Assembly (NCBI GenBank): GCA_015499995.1
Contig: JADNRV010000099.1
Coordinates: 124,001-188,000 of the forward strand
Length of the DNA stretch: 64,000 nt
Direction: 5' to 3'
Source: Flammula alnicola
Lineage: Eukaryota; Basidiomycota; Agaricomycetes; Agaricales; Strophariaceae
Shown: positions 13,720 to 25,355 of the stretch, piece after piece
Position numbering within the stretch: the stretch's first letter is position 1
How the letters are laid out: every line of letters begins with the position of its first letter
Made by a program: the position numbers and the translations under genes
Notes under the pieces: generated by a model
Databases searched by the model: none
What the model saw: the letters and a program-made list of their open reading frames with translations, nothing else
What the model was told of the DNA's origin: nothing

Positions 13720-16700
13720 TTACTTGGTGAACTAGTTATATTAATTGTTAGTGAAAGAGCCGTAGAGGCTGGATATCTAGCTTACCTGAATAATGAGAGA
13801 TTCGGGCCATGGAGTGACAAGACCCCGCTGCGACGCATATAGGGCTCTCTGTGTTCCATGCCAGTCCTCTGTGAACCTGAAAACAAAGGTTATTAGGAAA
13901 TACCTCGAGGCGGCGCACAATATCTTACTGAGTGAATTTTCCTGACTCATTGGGTCCCCTCTGGAGTCCTTTCAGGCTGAAGATAGCACCCAGTACGGCA
14001 GGCACGGTCTGCGAAAGTCATTAGGAAACTAGGTTGAAAAAGGCAGTCACGACTCACGGCGTCAAAGAATGCCGAAGTCAAAAACCTATAAAGCAAACTT
14101 AATATACTGATCATTATACGAAGCTCGTGGTGCTTACCCGTGTTCTCCGAAGGCAAAGATGCCAGGCTTGGTCGTGGCACGAACATAGTCGGGGGTAGAC
14201 GCCTCAGCGCCAAAGACAGCGACCTGTAGAATCCCAGCTAAGTATTTGGCGACAGAAAAGGATGAAAGGCTTGAAGTGCTCACATCAAGGTTGGCGTCAA
14301 CAATGCCTGCGAAAACGTTCTGGCCAGCCTTGATCCCAAGAGACCCGATGGTGTCATCTTTGGCAGCAGTTCTATAGACTCCCGCAATCTATGAAAAGGG
14401 TGGCTTCAGCACACTATCCTCTCATCGACTCGCCGAAAATGATCATACAGGAGGTTCCAACCCTAAAGTTTTTTATTAGCCTTGTTTTTACAGGACATGT
14501 AGGGGAGACATACGCAATGCTTCATAAACATAAGTCATAACCTTGGCAGATGCACCCTCATCTGTTGAGGCTGCCAGCTTTATGATCTCTTCGCGAACGG
14601 CTTTCTTGTCATCGTCGAGGTAAAAATTGACAACGTGTGCCAGCGCTTGAGAGTAGAGCGTCGAAGTAGGAACAACCGCAGCGAAAAGCTGACTGGCAAA
14701 TTCGCGGTAGGTGGAGCCCTTGCCTTGAGCTTGCCAAAGCTTCTTCAGGAGGCCGTGGTTGTTGTTACTCGCTATGCCAAGGTTATTTTGCGAGAGCTGC
14801 AATAGTAATATGTTAGAAACATAGCATCCAAGGTTGTCGAGAATAACGAACCCATGAATCGATCTTATCAATATGTCCCTTGATGATTTCGATAGACTCT
14901 CGAGAGTTGCTTTGAGAAGATTCCCGCAAGCGCCAATCGTTGACAGTGTCGAAGTTGAGATATACATACCTAGATGAAGGCTTCGTTAGATCCCTAATCT
15001 CGAAAACAAACAAAGAAATTTGTCGAACTCTGCGATATCCGCAAACTTGTCATAGGTGATTTGTTCATACCAAATCCCAGTGGGGTTGCTATCAGTTTTG
15101 AGGGGAAGACCAGCCTATGTAAACAAAATAAGACATGGGCTGCGACATTGTGTTATGAACAACTTACAATTTCTTGGGCTATCCAGTGAATAGGTAACAG
15201 GTTGATGACATCCTTGACGATATCAACGAAGTAGGTCTTCGTGCCGATTTTTTCGAAGGATTTCGCTTTGATCAAAGCCTGGGTCTTCTTGGAAAAGTAG
15301 AAGGGAATCTCCAGGGAAGGATTGGAGAAGATATACTTCGACATTTCAGCAGAACGACTGGAAAACCTTGTGCGAGATTCTTCAAGGGCAGCGTTGGCCT
15401 TAGCGTCGCCTTTCTCGCCCCTGACGAAGCCATTCCTGATGCTGTCGCTTCTGATGCTGGCCTACAGTTTCGTGCAAATGAGCAATGGCATAAATCAACA
15501 ACATCGTCAACATTACCGGTTTCTTGATCAAAGTCGGTTTGACAACTTTGAAAAGACGCTCGTCGTATGCAGACAAATAAGAAGCCTTGTCTTCCAAGAC
15601 CCGCTTGACATCGGCAAAGTTATAGACGGGAACGGTCCCAGGAAGTGGCTTGGGGTAGCTCCAGTCGTACTTTGCAGCAAGCTCAGGATTAGACTTCAAC
15701 ATGCCCGCTTCCATGTCCTGTGGCTGCATGAAGGGGAAGTGTGCATAGGCCGATCCCCGCGGGTAGAAATCAGGCAATGTTCTGAAGAGCAATTTGGTGA
15801 GCAAGCCCCCGAAAGAGCCATCTTGAGTATCATATTGGCAGTCTTGGTATCCCCATGCTGTGAGGTTGTAGGCTTTGGAAACGAGTTGGTCAGTCCCTGA
15901 AAGGGACCCAGTCCGAAAATTCACGTACGAGTAAAGTCGACCGTCATGAACCTATCACCTCTTGTCAAGCAGACTGCATCTGCCAAGATGGCGCGGGAGA
16001 TGGTGTAGCCTGGACACAGGCCTGCACCTGGACCGCGTTTCTTGGCTTCTTCAGCTTGCAAGCCAACCTGAATTGGGTGCAGCCCATTCAGTGGGATACA
16101 AAAGCAACGTAAGGCGACGACTTACGTGAAGCTCTAGGTTATCGATATCTTTGTAGAGTGCGGCGGCGGCGGTCTGAAATGAAGTGAATTTTGCAGATCA
16201 ATGCAGGAATTGTTGTTGAAGCTTACGTGAATTTTGGGGTCAGGGTTCCAGTCCTTGAAGGTGGCGTAGGCTGGCAGAAATCCATGAAATCAATAATTAT
16301 GCGGCTTCTTCCAAAGGCTGGCTTACGCTTCAGGCCTAAGAATTTCCTGAACTCGTTCAACTAGAAAAGGACATGTTAAGAACCAATCCACGCCGCAGAG
16401 CTTATCGCTTACCGAACAAGTTCCCCAGTTCCTTGACTGCTCTATTGCCATGAGCTCGACAACACGAAGAGTTTCTGGTATTCCCCGTGCTTTGAAGGCC
16501 CCTGCATAATGGCTAGTCGCATCTTGAAGAATCTTGGCCAAGTCTGCATCTTTAAAGCGGCCGTTTTCACGTTTGAGGCTGATGATATTATTAGCACAGG
16601 CGTTACTTCGGTCATCTAAAAGAAAAGGCAATTACCCGCCGAATTCCCAGCTTTTGACATCATCCGGAGGGACGAGAAAAGCGTGCGCCGCCTTTATGAA

Positions 16701-18408
16701 ATCTCTGGGAGTGATCTGAAGCAATCTGATTAGCTGCGTGGAGTAGTAATTAGGAACAGTAATTACTTCGCTAGGATCTTTGCCTTCGAAGACTTTCTCA
16801 AACACTTGCGTGCCAAACCATTGCGTATCTTCGTTAGACAAGGTCGCATGCCATCTATAAAGAAGATTGAACTCGAGGGAAACGACATTCCCTTCACCGA
16901 CGGGGGCGAAACTATGGTTCAATTCACGCATCGTCTGCAAATGATTAATAATACCTGGAACAAGCAATGACGAAGATATTACCATGAGGGGATCCAGACG
17001 CCAGTCGCTTTGGTCGCGAACTAGACCCAAGATGGCCCCGACATAATCTAAGTTCAATTATAATCCTTAACACTCCATATGCCCTTAGTTGTATAGATAT
17101 GAACGTACCACCAAGGATGATGTGCATAAAGTAGCCGCAATTGACCAGACGAGCTCGATGGAAAATCTCGTCATCCTGGGCAATCTTGTTGGCTTCTTTC
17201 TCGAATTTGGGAGGATTGGTGTATTTTTTGTCTTCGTCGATGTCCAGGATTCGTTGGGCAACAAACTAAGCAACCTTAAAGATCCAGAAAAAAGTATTTA
17301 AAATGAAGAGACGCACATTATGGTTCCGGTTAAGAAGAACGAGCAGAGCACAACTCGCGGGTGGCATGTGAAGGAGCCTGCTATCCGCAAAAACGTCATC
17401 CCAAAGTTTTCCAGTTCCGTCCTTCCGTCTCATAGAATTGACTTCAGCCTCGGAACTGCCATACAGTACGCTAAGGTCCAGATAACTGCTTGCATTGTTG
17501 ATCATTGGGTTTATGTGATCCGTGTTGAAGATGCTGTGGATAACCAAATCCGCGAAAGCGAAGAAGAGGGCCGACATTCCACCAGGATGCTTGACAAACT
17601 CATCGCGCTTCAGTAAAGTGTCGAATACAAGGCCAGGATCAGGAAGAGCGGTTTTCGGAGAATTATTTGTCGATGGAACCGAGCGCGCGTAAGGTGAGCC
17701 AGCCATACCCATCGTAGGGAACAACGGATTATAGTTCGAGCCATCTGCAGACCTGAACGCGTATTTCACGGGTGCATTTGGTGGAAGATTGACGGTCGGA
17801 GGAAGACAGACATAACCGCTCGGCGGATGCGGAAGGTCTTTATAGACTGAAAGAGACAAATTAGCTTCCGTTAATAGATCAAGGTTGTCTACCGCTTACG
17901 GAGGTTTATGACCGCCTGCTGCATCTTCTTGGATATTTCTAGATCCTTTGCCTTTGACATGCATCCGATAAGTATTTCAAGCTATGTCGGAATGAGTCAG
18001 ATATTTCCTTCTCGCTGGAGGAACTGGACTTGCCAGGAGTTTTCTGTCGTCGAGACCAACCCCGCCCAAATTTTTTACGGCATCAAGAAAGGCGGGCTGG
18101 ATTCAGAAATGAAATCAGTTACGCGTTGGGATCAAGGGAGAAAAACCTATCGCGCTCACAAGGTCAGATAGGGTGACTGGCGGGTTGACAATCAAGGTGT
18201 GGATCTCCGTCACTTCCTTCTCGTATACTCCGCTTTGTGGACGGGCGCCATCGGTATCGAGTGGTGCCCTGGACTCGGAGTAGCGGTCGATCCTTTGCGA
18301 AATCCTGCGAATGAGGGTAGACATTATAGGGAGACTGAGTAGTAGGGCGATTACGGTATCGAGGAGGCGAAAGAGAAAGGCAATCCAAGGGCTTCGAGGT
18401 GGGATCAT
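13720..18408 (-). CDS. Ppo-type fatty acid dioxygenase with P450-like C-terminal domain
   Basis: A psi-producing oxygenase/linoleate diol synthase homologue, about 1,050-1,100 residues in more than twenty exons. Such enzymes oxidise linoleate to hydroperoxides that are oxylipin signals. The N-terminal heme dioxygenase half contains FNTDHINPMINNASSYLDL and the YRWHAT motif with the catalytic Tyr and proximal heme His. The C-terminal half is P450-like, but the expected heme-thiolate region reads FAFGEHGFLTSAFFDATVP with no Cys. The same loss is known from 10R-dioxygenase-type members, so this protein is probably a dioxygenase without P450 activity. Spliced frames are open throughout. The second intron (17,982-18,033) starts with GC, not GT. 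The stop follows a tiny last exon coding FTK. Substrate and product position cannot be read from sequence. Confidence 0.9.
17982..18033 (-). other. GC-AG intron in dioxygenase gene
   Basis: The exon ends DDRKLL and resumes LEILIGCMSKAK. Joining them in frame needs a donor GCAAGT and acceptor ATAG. No GT donor nearby keeps this frame. Confidence 0.7.
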
Positions 18409-19111
18409 TTTGGCTCTATATTGGCTGGTCTATATACGCATGCAGCACAGGGACCAGGTCCGGAAAAGTGTGTGTACCTGGCTGTGACACGAGATGCGCG
18501 CTTGTAAGGCTGCTCTAATCACGGAGGTCATGATCGGAGCGAAGTGCTTGTCGGTCCATGTTGTCCACCGATAGTATAACTTAACAACCAACGAAATGAT
18601 CATCTTATCCAAGTACAGCTCCTGCACTCTCCGACTAGTAAGTTACGAGCGTCCGAGTCCGACCTTACATATGACCAAGGTATGCGTTGCGGGTATGTGC
18701 ACGAGTGTCGTTCGGAATATATATTACGAACGGCATTGACAAGGAACCAGGGTAGGCCTTCTTTGGATGCTAAGAACTCGGAAACTTGAAAGGTGGAATG
18801 GTTCCTTTTGAGTTCCTTGCTGTAGTTGTGAGAATACATTGGAGCACTGTCGGGGCCCGGGTCTGACCCAGACCGAAGCCGTCAACAAAGAAAAATCTTC
18901 ACAACTCTCACGTTTTGTATCGCAGTGCTATGTATGTCGCATCTGCAACCTAAGATCGCAATTATGAAGGATCCACGAAGGGGTATCATTATTAACAAGT
19001 GTAAGAATAGGAACATCATAGCAGGTCTTCGTGAAGTCGAGAAGTTGCATCAAGCTCCAAAGATAGTAAATTGGAGGAAGAAAGCCTGGGCGATTGCATA
19101 CCATGGAGAGG
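18409..19111. other. intergenic, dioxygenase promoter
   Basis: A 703-bp gap upstream of the dioxygenase start and downstream of the Ykt6 stop. It contains short non-conserved frames only. I see no RNA gene or repeat. Confidence 0.5.
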
Positions 19112-19885
19112 TTACATAACAACACAACAAGCATTTTGCTATTGTGGAATTTACGAATCAGTTCCGAAAGGCAAGGATAATAATAAAACAATACAATACG
19201 CACCTTCTTTGCTGTCTTGTAAAACATTTTACTCTGCATCGAGAGCGCCGTTGACCGCTCAACTAGGTTATCAAGCTTCTCTCCCCGTTGAAGTACTGAT
19301 TCTATCGTTTTGTGCTAAAATAGCAGTATGAAGCACAGCTTGCACAGCATTGACCGCGAAGAACATACCAAAACAATCTTGGTCTCGTCCAATTCTTGCT
19401 GCACCCTCATTATTGTATCCGCCTGCCGAGGATCTTGGTACTTCTGGATATATGTATTGATTTCTGGGAACGAGATCGCGGAAGGATTGTTGAAGGATGA
19501 TTGGGGAACTTTCGCCGTAAAGTCATCAAGGATCTTGGTGAGTAGCGAGAAGGCTGGTCGGACAGGGTATTCTTCGTCGGTTATGATGACAGCTTTTAAG
19601 GAGTAATGAGTACATAAGAGACAACGTGTCAACGAGTATTCGCTCACCTGCAAGCTGCTCTGCGCCGCCGCGATTGTAAACATGAGCAACGTGACTTTGC
19701 TCTTGGACTGTCTGACGTTGCCCTTGGGGAGTCCTGTCAGTAACGGTCTTGGACATGAAGGTCATGAATTCTCCAGCAGATCCTCTTTGATAGAAGCTAA
19801 AGGAGGAAAGGTCGCTAGCGGTGGCAAGGACAACAGATGCTCCCGTTGGAGGAGCCAAGACAACAGAAATCGAGTAAATCTTCAT
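19112..19885 (-). CDS. YKT6: R-SNARE Ykt6
   Basis: Ykt6, the lipid-anchored R-SNARE used in ER-Golgi, vacuolar and autophagosome fusion; about 200 residues in four exons. The longin domain starts [15 protein letters not shown] and includes [17 protein letters not shown] and [18 protein letters not shown]. The SNARE helix runs from [16 protein letters not shown] through [16 protein letters not shown] with the central Arg in VLQRGEKL. The last exon is only 27 nt and encodes QNACCVVM then a stop, giving the palmitoylated Cys plus CAAX farnesylation site expected of the family. The last intron keeps the normal GT-AG ends. Sequence and length match the family closely, so the call is secure. Confidence 0.96.
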
Positions 19886-20184
19886 GTCTATGAGATAGTA
19901 AGACTTGTATGTGGTAAGATGAAAAGCTAAGAGAGAGAGGACGAGAGAGCAGACGATTGAACGACTGTCCTTGCCGAACTCTGATGTGAGCGTGACAGTA
20001 ACCCCGTTACTAAATCATCAAAACCAAAAATTCGATTTATGTAACGATCCACATCCTCATCCCCTCAGACGTGCGATCCGAGTCTCACTGGCTCTACTAC
20101 CTGTAGATACTACTCGCGGATTATACGGCGAAAATGAGATACTGGAGGCCGTAACCCCCAGCTAATCAAAAAAAAAACACGACA
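19886..20184. other. putative divergent promoter
   Basis: A 299-bp region between the Ykt6 start (minus) and a candidate small plus-strand reading frame. It is AT-rich near the right end, with a run of A before position 20,180. No clear TATA box is seen. Confidence 0.35.
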
Positions 20185-20458
20185 ATGTCCGCCCTGCTTC
20201 ACAGAACCCTTGGTCCCGTCCACCCGAACCTTGTGGCTCCATCATCCATGGTAATAGGTAAGCCCAAAACGTCCGGATAAAGACAGGAAAAGAAGCAGGG
20301 GTGTTTGAACCCCAAAGCTGTCTGACAGTGTCTGTCGACCGATCCTAGTGCCGCCAAATTCCAATGCCAGGTTCACCCTGCGTTCCGACAACGCCGTCAT
20401 TTCATCCATCTTGAACGCTGAGCTTCCACCTCCGTTCATTTGGAATTTGTCAACCTGA
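20185..20458 (+). CDS. candidate small spliced protein, unknown
   Basis: A possible two-exon gene of about 60 residues that I do not recognise. Exon 1 starts at an ATG in good context (CGACAATGTCC) and reads MSALLHRTLGPVHPNLVAP. An intron with donor GTAAGC and acceptor CCTAG joins to PPNSNARFTLRSDNAVIS and ends FIWNLST. An alternative donor 7 nt upstream also stays open in another frame, so the protein is uncertain. It sits between the divergent Ykt6 gene and the convergent cupin gene. It may be a non-coding transcript or chance. Confidence 0.25.
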
Positions 20459-20597
20459 CCTACCATTGACATGCCCAACCCAAAATGCATACATAAATTT
20501 CTTTCCACCCTGCTCAGCGAACACAGTGCTGATTCCTTTTCACTCAAAATCTGGAGATAGTGGCCGCCAGGCTATGTACTGGCCAAGCTTGACACTA

Positions 20598-21334
20598 CTA
20601 CTTGGCAGCCTGAGCATTGAGAAACTTTGAAAACTCGTCTATCTTTGCTTCACCTCCCTCAACCCCCTCGAACAACTCTTTCAAGGTTGCCATGTCCATA
20701 TACCGGTGGTCTTCCCAGTCGAAACCAGGGACGACGACTTCAGTAATCAAGCAATTAGTTGCATCCTTTTCCGCGTCCGTCTTGGCCTTTTGAATATCCT
20801 CTTGCAAAAGGGAAGACCTCTTCCATATCCCGGTTCCAACAACCAGCAGGCGTTTTTCTCCAGCGGCTGTATTCGTACCGATCACTACCTGCTCAATGGT
20901 TGGTGGATTTCCAGGAGTTATGAGCGTGTATTCTGCTCGGCCCTGGTGGAGAACATGGTAGGTCTGCGGCAACCTCTGCTGTCAGGAACGTCGAAAGAAC
21001 GAGATGGCATTGGTTTACTTGCCACTGATTTATTCATGTGGAATATTCCGAAGGGCCTGTCATATGCCAGCAAATAGTAGATTGAAGTCGCCAGCTGCCT
21101 CTCCTTATCTATCTTCGTTCAGCTAACACTTCTTCAGCAGACTGGAGGCGTAAACCTACCTGCGAATGTCGAGAAAGTCTTCTGATTTTGGACATTGGTC
21201 AACACGAAGTATCCTGTAGTTCAACAGTCAATGTCAATTCTAAACGTATGGGATTAGACAGGCGAACCTCCTTCCGGATGTTCTTCAAGGTCGAGGGATT
21301 TGATGAGAGAAGAAGTCGACAACGAGCTACTCAT
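20598..21334 (-). CDS. DUF985/cupin_5 protein, YML079w-like
   Basis: A small single-domain cupin of the DUF985 family (yeast YML079W relatives), about 190-200 residues in four exons. It starts MSSSLSTSSLIKSLDLEEHP with the family's HPEGGYF motif. Then come RQLATSIYYLLAYDRPFGIF and the metal-site-like HMNKSVTYHVLHQGRAEYTL. The C-terminal part ITEVVVPGFDWEDHRY is also diagnostic. The fold is known but the biological role is not established; a sugar- or nucleotide-like ligand has been suggested for relatives. Joining SV to TYHVLH in frame requires a GC-AG intron at 20,964-21,022. The gene is convergent with a candidate small gene on the plus strand. Confidence 0.85.
20964..21022 (-). other. GC-AG intron in cupin gene
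   Basis: Donor GCAAGT after the GTG of the HMNKSV exon; acceptor CCGCAG before ACC TAC CAT. A GT donor 4 nt further shifts the frame for every nearby acceptor. Confidence 0.6.
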
Positions 21335-21927
21335 ACTTATGAATGGGTGGATAGAAGTAAGGTGAGAACACTTAAGCTCGTACCAACCAGTGCTTGCTCA
21401 GCAAAGGAGAAAAAAGGATGGACGTAAGGGGTCGGCAACTGACCGTAATTATTTACTCGAGCCTGGATAGCACCTCCTTTCGGAGTCTCCAGCCTGAAGC
21501 CAAGCCTCATCCGATAAGCGCTACATGTGACTCTTGGCCTGTTCTAATGGTCCGATCCTGTCGTTTGTCCTGTCGCCTTGCTTTTCTCCAGAAATGACAG
21601 TTTGGACGAGCCTTGGACGAGCCATACCAAGAGTCGCCGAGCGACGGCGGTGGGCTGTACTATGTACTCCTATATGTATAGCAGTGGTGTTTCAGCTCTT
21701 ACAGTTATCTCAACAGTCACGCCACTCGGCAGTCGCATTCATCAAAACATGTCCTGTCCATCACAGATTTGAAATCGGGAACATTTGCGGCGGTACATAA
21801 AGGCAGGGACCGCAAAGATGATTTCCCCATCGTGGCTGCGCCCGACCTTCGTGTTCAACTCCCCCCTCTTGAGTGCTGGTTCATTCCCCAACATTGTTCA
21901 CCATCGTCTTCCATTTGTTGATCAAAT
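21335..21927. other. divergent promoter region
   Basis: A 593-bp gap between the cupin start (minus) and the four-span membrane protein start (plus). It contains a short near-repeat TTTGGACGAGCCTTGGACGAGCC at about 21,600 and nothing else I can name. Confidence 0.5.
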
Positions 21928-22841
21928 ATGGCCGTGTCTGTCCGTTCTCGCAAGTTTTGCTGCTGCCTTCCCGTCCGATTCGGTGTTTTCGTGAGTCTTC
22001 GTCGTACTACGACTCGGAGTAATAATGACTCCTTCCAGATTTTGTCGCTCGTGGCGATGGTTGGAGGCTCCTTTGTCGCTGCTATCGGATGGATCCAGAT
22101 TTCTCAGCTGAGTACGTCCTTGCATGGACTTGGCCAATAACAACAGTGACGTTGACTGAAATTATTCCAGACCGGAATCCGTTGGACAAAGAGGATACAA
22201 TTGCCCTATGGATCCACTCTGCCATGTTCACTATTTTGGCAGTGCTCGCAGTTCTTGGGTGAGCTCTATCTGCTAGCTGTTCGAAGACCTAGATATCTAA
22301 ATATTTCTATCAGGTTCGTCGGCGCTATGATCAAAAACCGCGCCATGATCTCGGGCTTTGCGATAGCCTTGGCAATTCATCTCGGATTCAGCGTTGCTTC
22401 CGGCATATACACGCTGGTTAGCCTCTTCAGGGACAATTCGCAGCAGGCCATAGACAACTGTCTGAATGACTCTGCTGCGGGGACTACGAGAGAGACATGC
22501 CAAAACGGAATAGCTATCATGAAGGGTATAATGGTGGCCATCTACGTCGTTACCTGGCTGATCCAACTATGTCAGTAAATTTCACCGTCTTCCTTCATTT
22601 GCTGAGACATTTGTCGCTAATATTCTCCCTAGACGCATACTTCGTTATCGAGAGGTACTCTGATCAACTGGAAGATGAAGAGATGGCCCAAAATACCGTC
22701 GTCTTTCCCAGGTCATTACCGGAAAGCGCTGCGCCGCAGATGACAACGACGTACAGCTCTTTCGCTCCTCCGTATCCATTCACAACGCCCCGGCAAGCAT
22801 ATGGAGTCACTCGGGGCCAAGATCCTAGCAACAACGTGTAA
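21928..22841 (+). CDS. small four-span membrane protein, fungal, unknown
   Basis: A protein of roughly 220 residues with four predicted membrane helices, spread over five exons. The start MAVSVRSRKFCCCLPVRFGV gives a short basic cytosolic end with a CCC cluster that could be palmitoylated. Helix 1 is ILSLVAMVGGSFVAAIGW, helix 2 is AMFTILAVLAVLGFVGAMI, helix 3 is GFAIALAIHLGFSVASGIY and helix 4 is GIMVAIYVVTWLIQLYAYF. The loop between helices 3 and 4 has two cysteines that could form a disulfide. The tail is acidic then Pro/Thr-rich. The layout resembles tetraspanin-like proteins common in mushrooms, but the CCG tetraspanin motif is absent. I cannot assign a function. Confidence 0.75.
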
Positions 22842-23172
22842 ACCTTGCTTTTTCCACGACATCTTTATCAACGATTTGAGTTTACGATGATGTTTACCTG
22901 CCTGGTGCAGTTAATGATTGGGTATCAGTGTAGTTTTGTAAATTTGCATTGTAATCACGACAATAAAATCGTTTTGGGAGACTATTTTTACACTGTCATG
23001 ATTTAGTCTTGAGAAGCGTAAGGTGACGGAGAAAAGTTGTCTCCTTGAGAAATTCGAGGTCCACTACCGTCTAACGCACGATCGAAATGAAAGAGTCACG
23101 TTTTGAAGCTTAACCGGAGCCTCCATCATCTCAGTACTTCATCGGACTGGCTTTTCTCCACATCGTGGTTGG
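22842..23172. other. intergenic, 331 bp
   Basis: Between two plus-strand genes. It holds an AATAAA-like signal (CAATAAAATCG near 22,960) fitting the 3' end of the membrane protein gene, then the promoter of the protease. Confidence 0.5.
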
Positions 23173-25177
23173 ATGTCGGTCGGGAATGCACTCTTTCTAC
23201 TTGCAGCAGTTTGGTGCATAATACACATTCTACACTACGCTACAGCCCGCAAAGCGACTTCACTACTCCCAGCCCACTCGGGCTCTGCATCTGCCACACG
23301 TCGATCGCTCTTCGGAAATTCGCACCACACCAAAATATCGCTCAAGGCTTTGCAGGTCAAAGTTACAACGACGAGATGGAACACCTACCACGACAAGCTC
23401 GCGTCCTTTCTTATGAGAAGAGGCAAACAAAACATCGCCACCGGTTTCCGATGGTTCTACAATCTGGGTAGTGTCATGGGTCCGCTTGGCATGCTGGTAG
23501 CTGTTCTGGCATTACTATGGATGTGTGCCACTTCTGGATGGGCGCTTTTTCAAAAAATAGCCCCCAGCGATATACCCGACCTCTCAGGTACTGGCCGTCT
23601 GATGAAGAGGAACTCCGAGAGCACGGAAGACATAACTTCAAGGACCGACGGATACAGTCGATTCTCATCCATAACGCCTGTTGTGCGTAACTGAATTACC
23701 GAAAGTCTCTTTTTTTCATGTATTAACGAAATTACAGATCCCTGGAGTGACCGTTCCTCTTGGCCATCTTCCGGTCATCATTGTCGCAGTATTTATCTCT
23801 CAAGTTATCCACGAATTAGGTCATACAATTGCTGCAGCGCTGTGAGCTTTGTTTCGGAACGCGATTCAATTCGATCTCATGCATTATTAGAGAATCTCTG
23901 CCAATGATTGACTCCGGCGCATCTTTCACGGTGTGCATACCAGCCGCCTTCGTGTCCTTTCCGACCGCTGGGATGAAAGCCCTGCCTTCACAGGCCCGCT
24001 CGCGTATTATCGCTGCAGGCCCATTCCACAATATCGTGTTCTGGTGCTTTTTGGTGTTCATAACGCGTTCAGGACTCATCAATCTTGCGTCTTTCGTTTC
24101 TGGCTACCAGAATGTATCAAATGTAGGCAAGGTCGTAATTGACGTGAACCTAGTAAGTATTATGGTTATCTTCTTAATCCTTTATATTCAACTATCCAAG
24201 GATTCTCCTCTTTCTCTGCACCTGCCTCCAGGTGCAATTATCACGAAACTGGATGATACATCTCTCGCGTTCCCGGATACACCCACGGATGTCTGGACCG
24301 AATATTTACAAGGCACAACAAAAGGCCCATCCTTAGGATGGTGTGTTGGAAGAACTGTCCTCGGTTCGGACCATTCTTCATTCTTCCCGAGCTCAACTTG
24401 ACTTCTTTCTCAGCAAAGTCAGATGCATGCTGCACCCCATCTCTGACGAAGCCATCAGCCTTCTCGTGCTTTGTGTCCCCGGATGATTCAGAACGGGGTT
24501 GTATCGACCCCGTGCCTGTTTTAACCCATCCACACGGACATAGTCGTTGTACATCGTCCGACGGTTGTCCTCCCGAGTCTGCATGTGTCCGGCCACAGAA
24601 AGAGTCGCAGTTAATGCGACTTACGGTACGCCCATCTGCATCTCATATAGATGAAGACACCGTTGTCCTGTGGAGTGGCCCATCCGCAGAAGTCTGGGAA
24701 GAAGGCAAGTAAAACTAATTCCCCTCGGAAAACTTGAGTGATTAATGGAAGTCTCGTCCAAACAGTTCGAGTGGGAAACTGGGTTCCCCGCATCTGGATA
24801 TTGCCGCTATGGCTTCCCCCACTGTTGGCCACCTTTTGGGAGTAGGTCATTATGTGCATGCATTCATCCCACTTTTACCGACCATTCATCGCAGATACCT
24901 CTCGATGGCCACGCTCTCGCTGTATTTCTTCAATCTTCTACCCTTGCCATATCTCGATGGAGCTGAGTTGCTTCACGCACTCCTCGACTGGGTATTCGAC
25001 ACCAAGCAAGAATCATTTTCATACGACATTGAAGCCTTCGAACCAGGCGGAGATTATCACGAAGATACGAGAACGCGTCGAAGATGGAAGGAAAGGATAA
25101 TGAAGTACGTTCCGTACACGATGTTTGGCATCTTCTTGTGCGGTGTCCTGTTTGCCATAATGAATGCAATATATTGA
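23173..25177 (+). CDS. site-2 protease (S2P), M50 zinc metalloprotease
   Basis: An intramembrane zinc protease of the S2P family that releases membrane-bound transcription factors such as SREBP in the Golgi; roughly 560 residues. The active-site helix is VAVFISQVIHELGHTIAAAL with the HExxH zinc site. The second conserved element FFNLLPLPYLDGAELLHAL supplies the zinc-binding Asp of the LDG motif. The core RIIAAGPFHNIVFW and a long Cys-rich lumenal loop (window 24,400-24,700) match eukaryotic S2P. The N-terminus SVGNALFLLAAVWCIIHIL is a membrane helix. The two catalytic parts lie in separate frames joined by an intron at about 24,839-24,897, with GA|A giving FWEYLSMATLS. In basidiomycetes this enzyme is linked to sterol and hypoxia response. 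Confidence 0.9.
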
Positions 25178-25355
25178 AAAAAAGGGCGCTGGTCGTCGGA
25201 CATGAAGTGGACTGCTGATAATGCATAAGGTAGTGAGGCATGGACTGTTTTACACACATGCATAAGTTTTGGGTGCACCATGGGTCTAAATACAAGACTT
25301 CAAGAACCCTCTCGACCGCCAACCCAAGAAACCCCCATCAAAAGACATAACGAGT

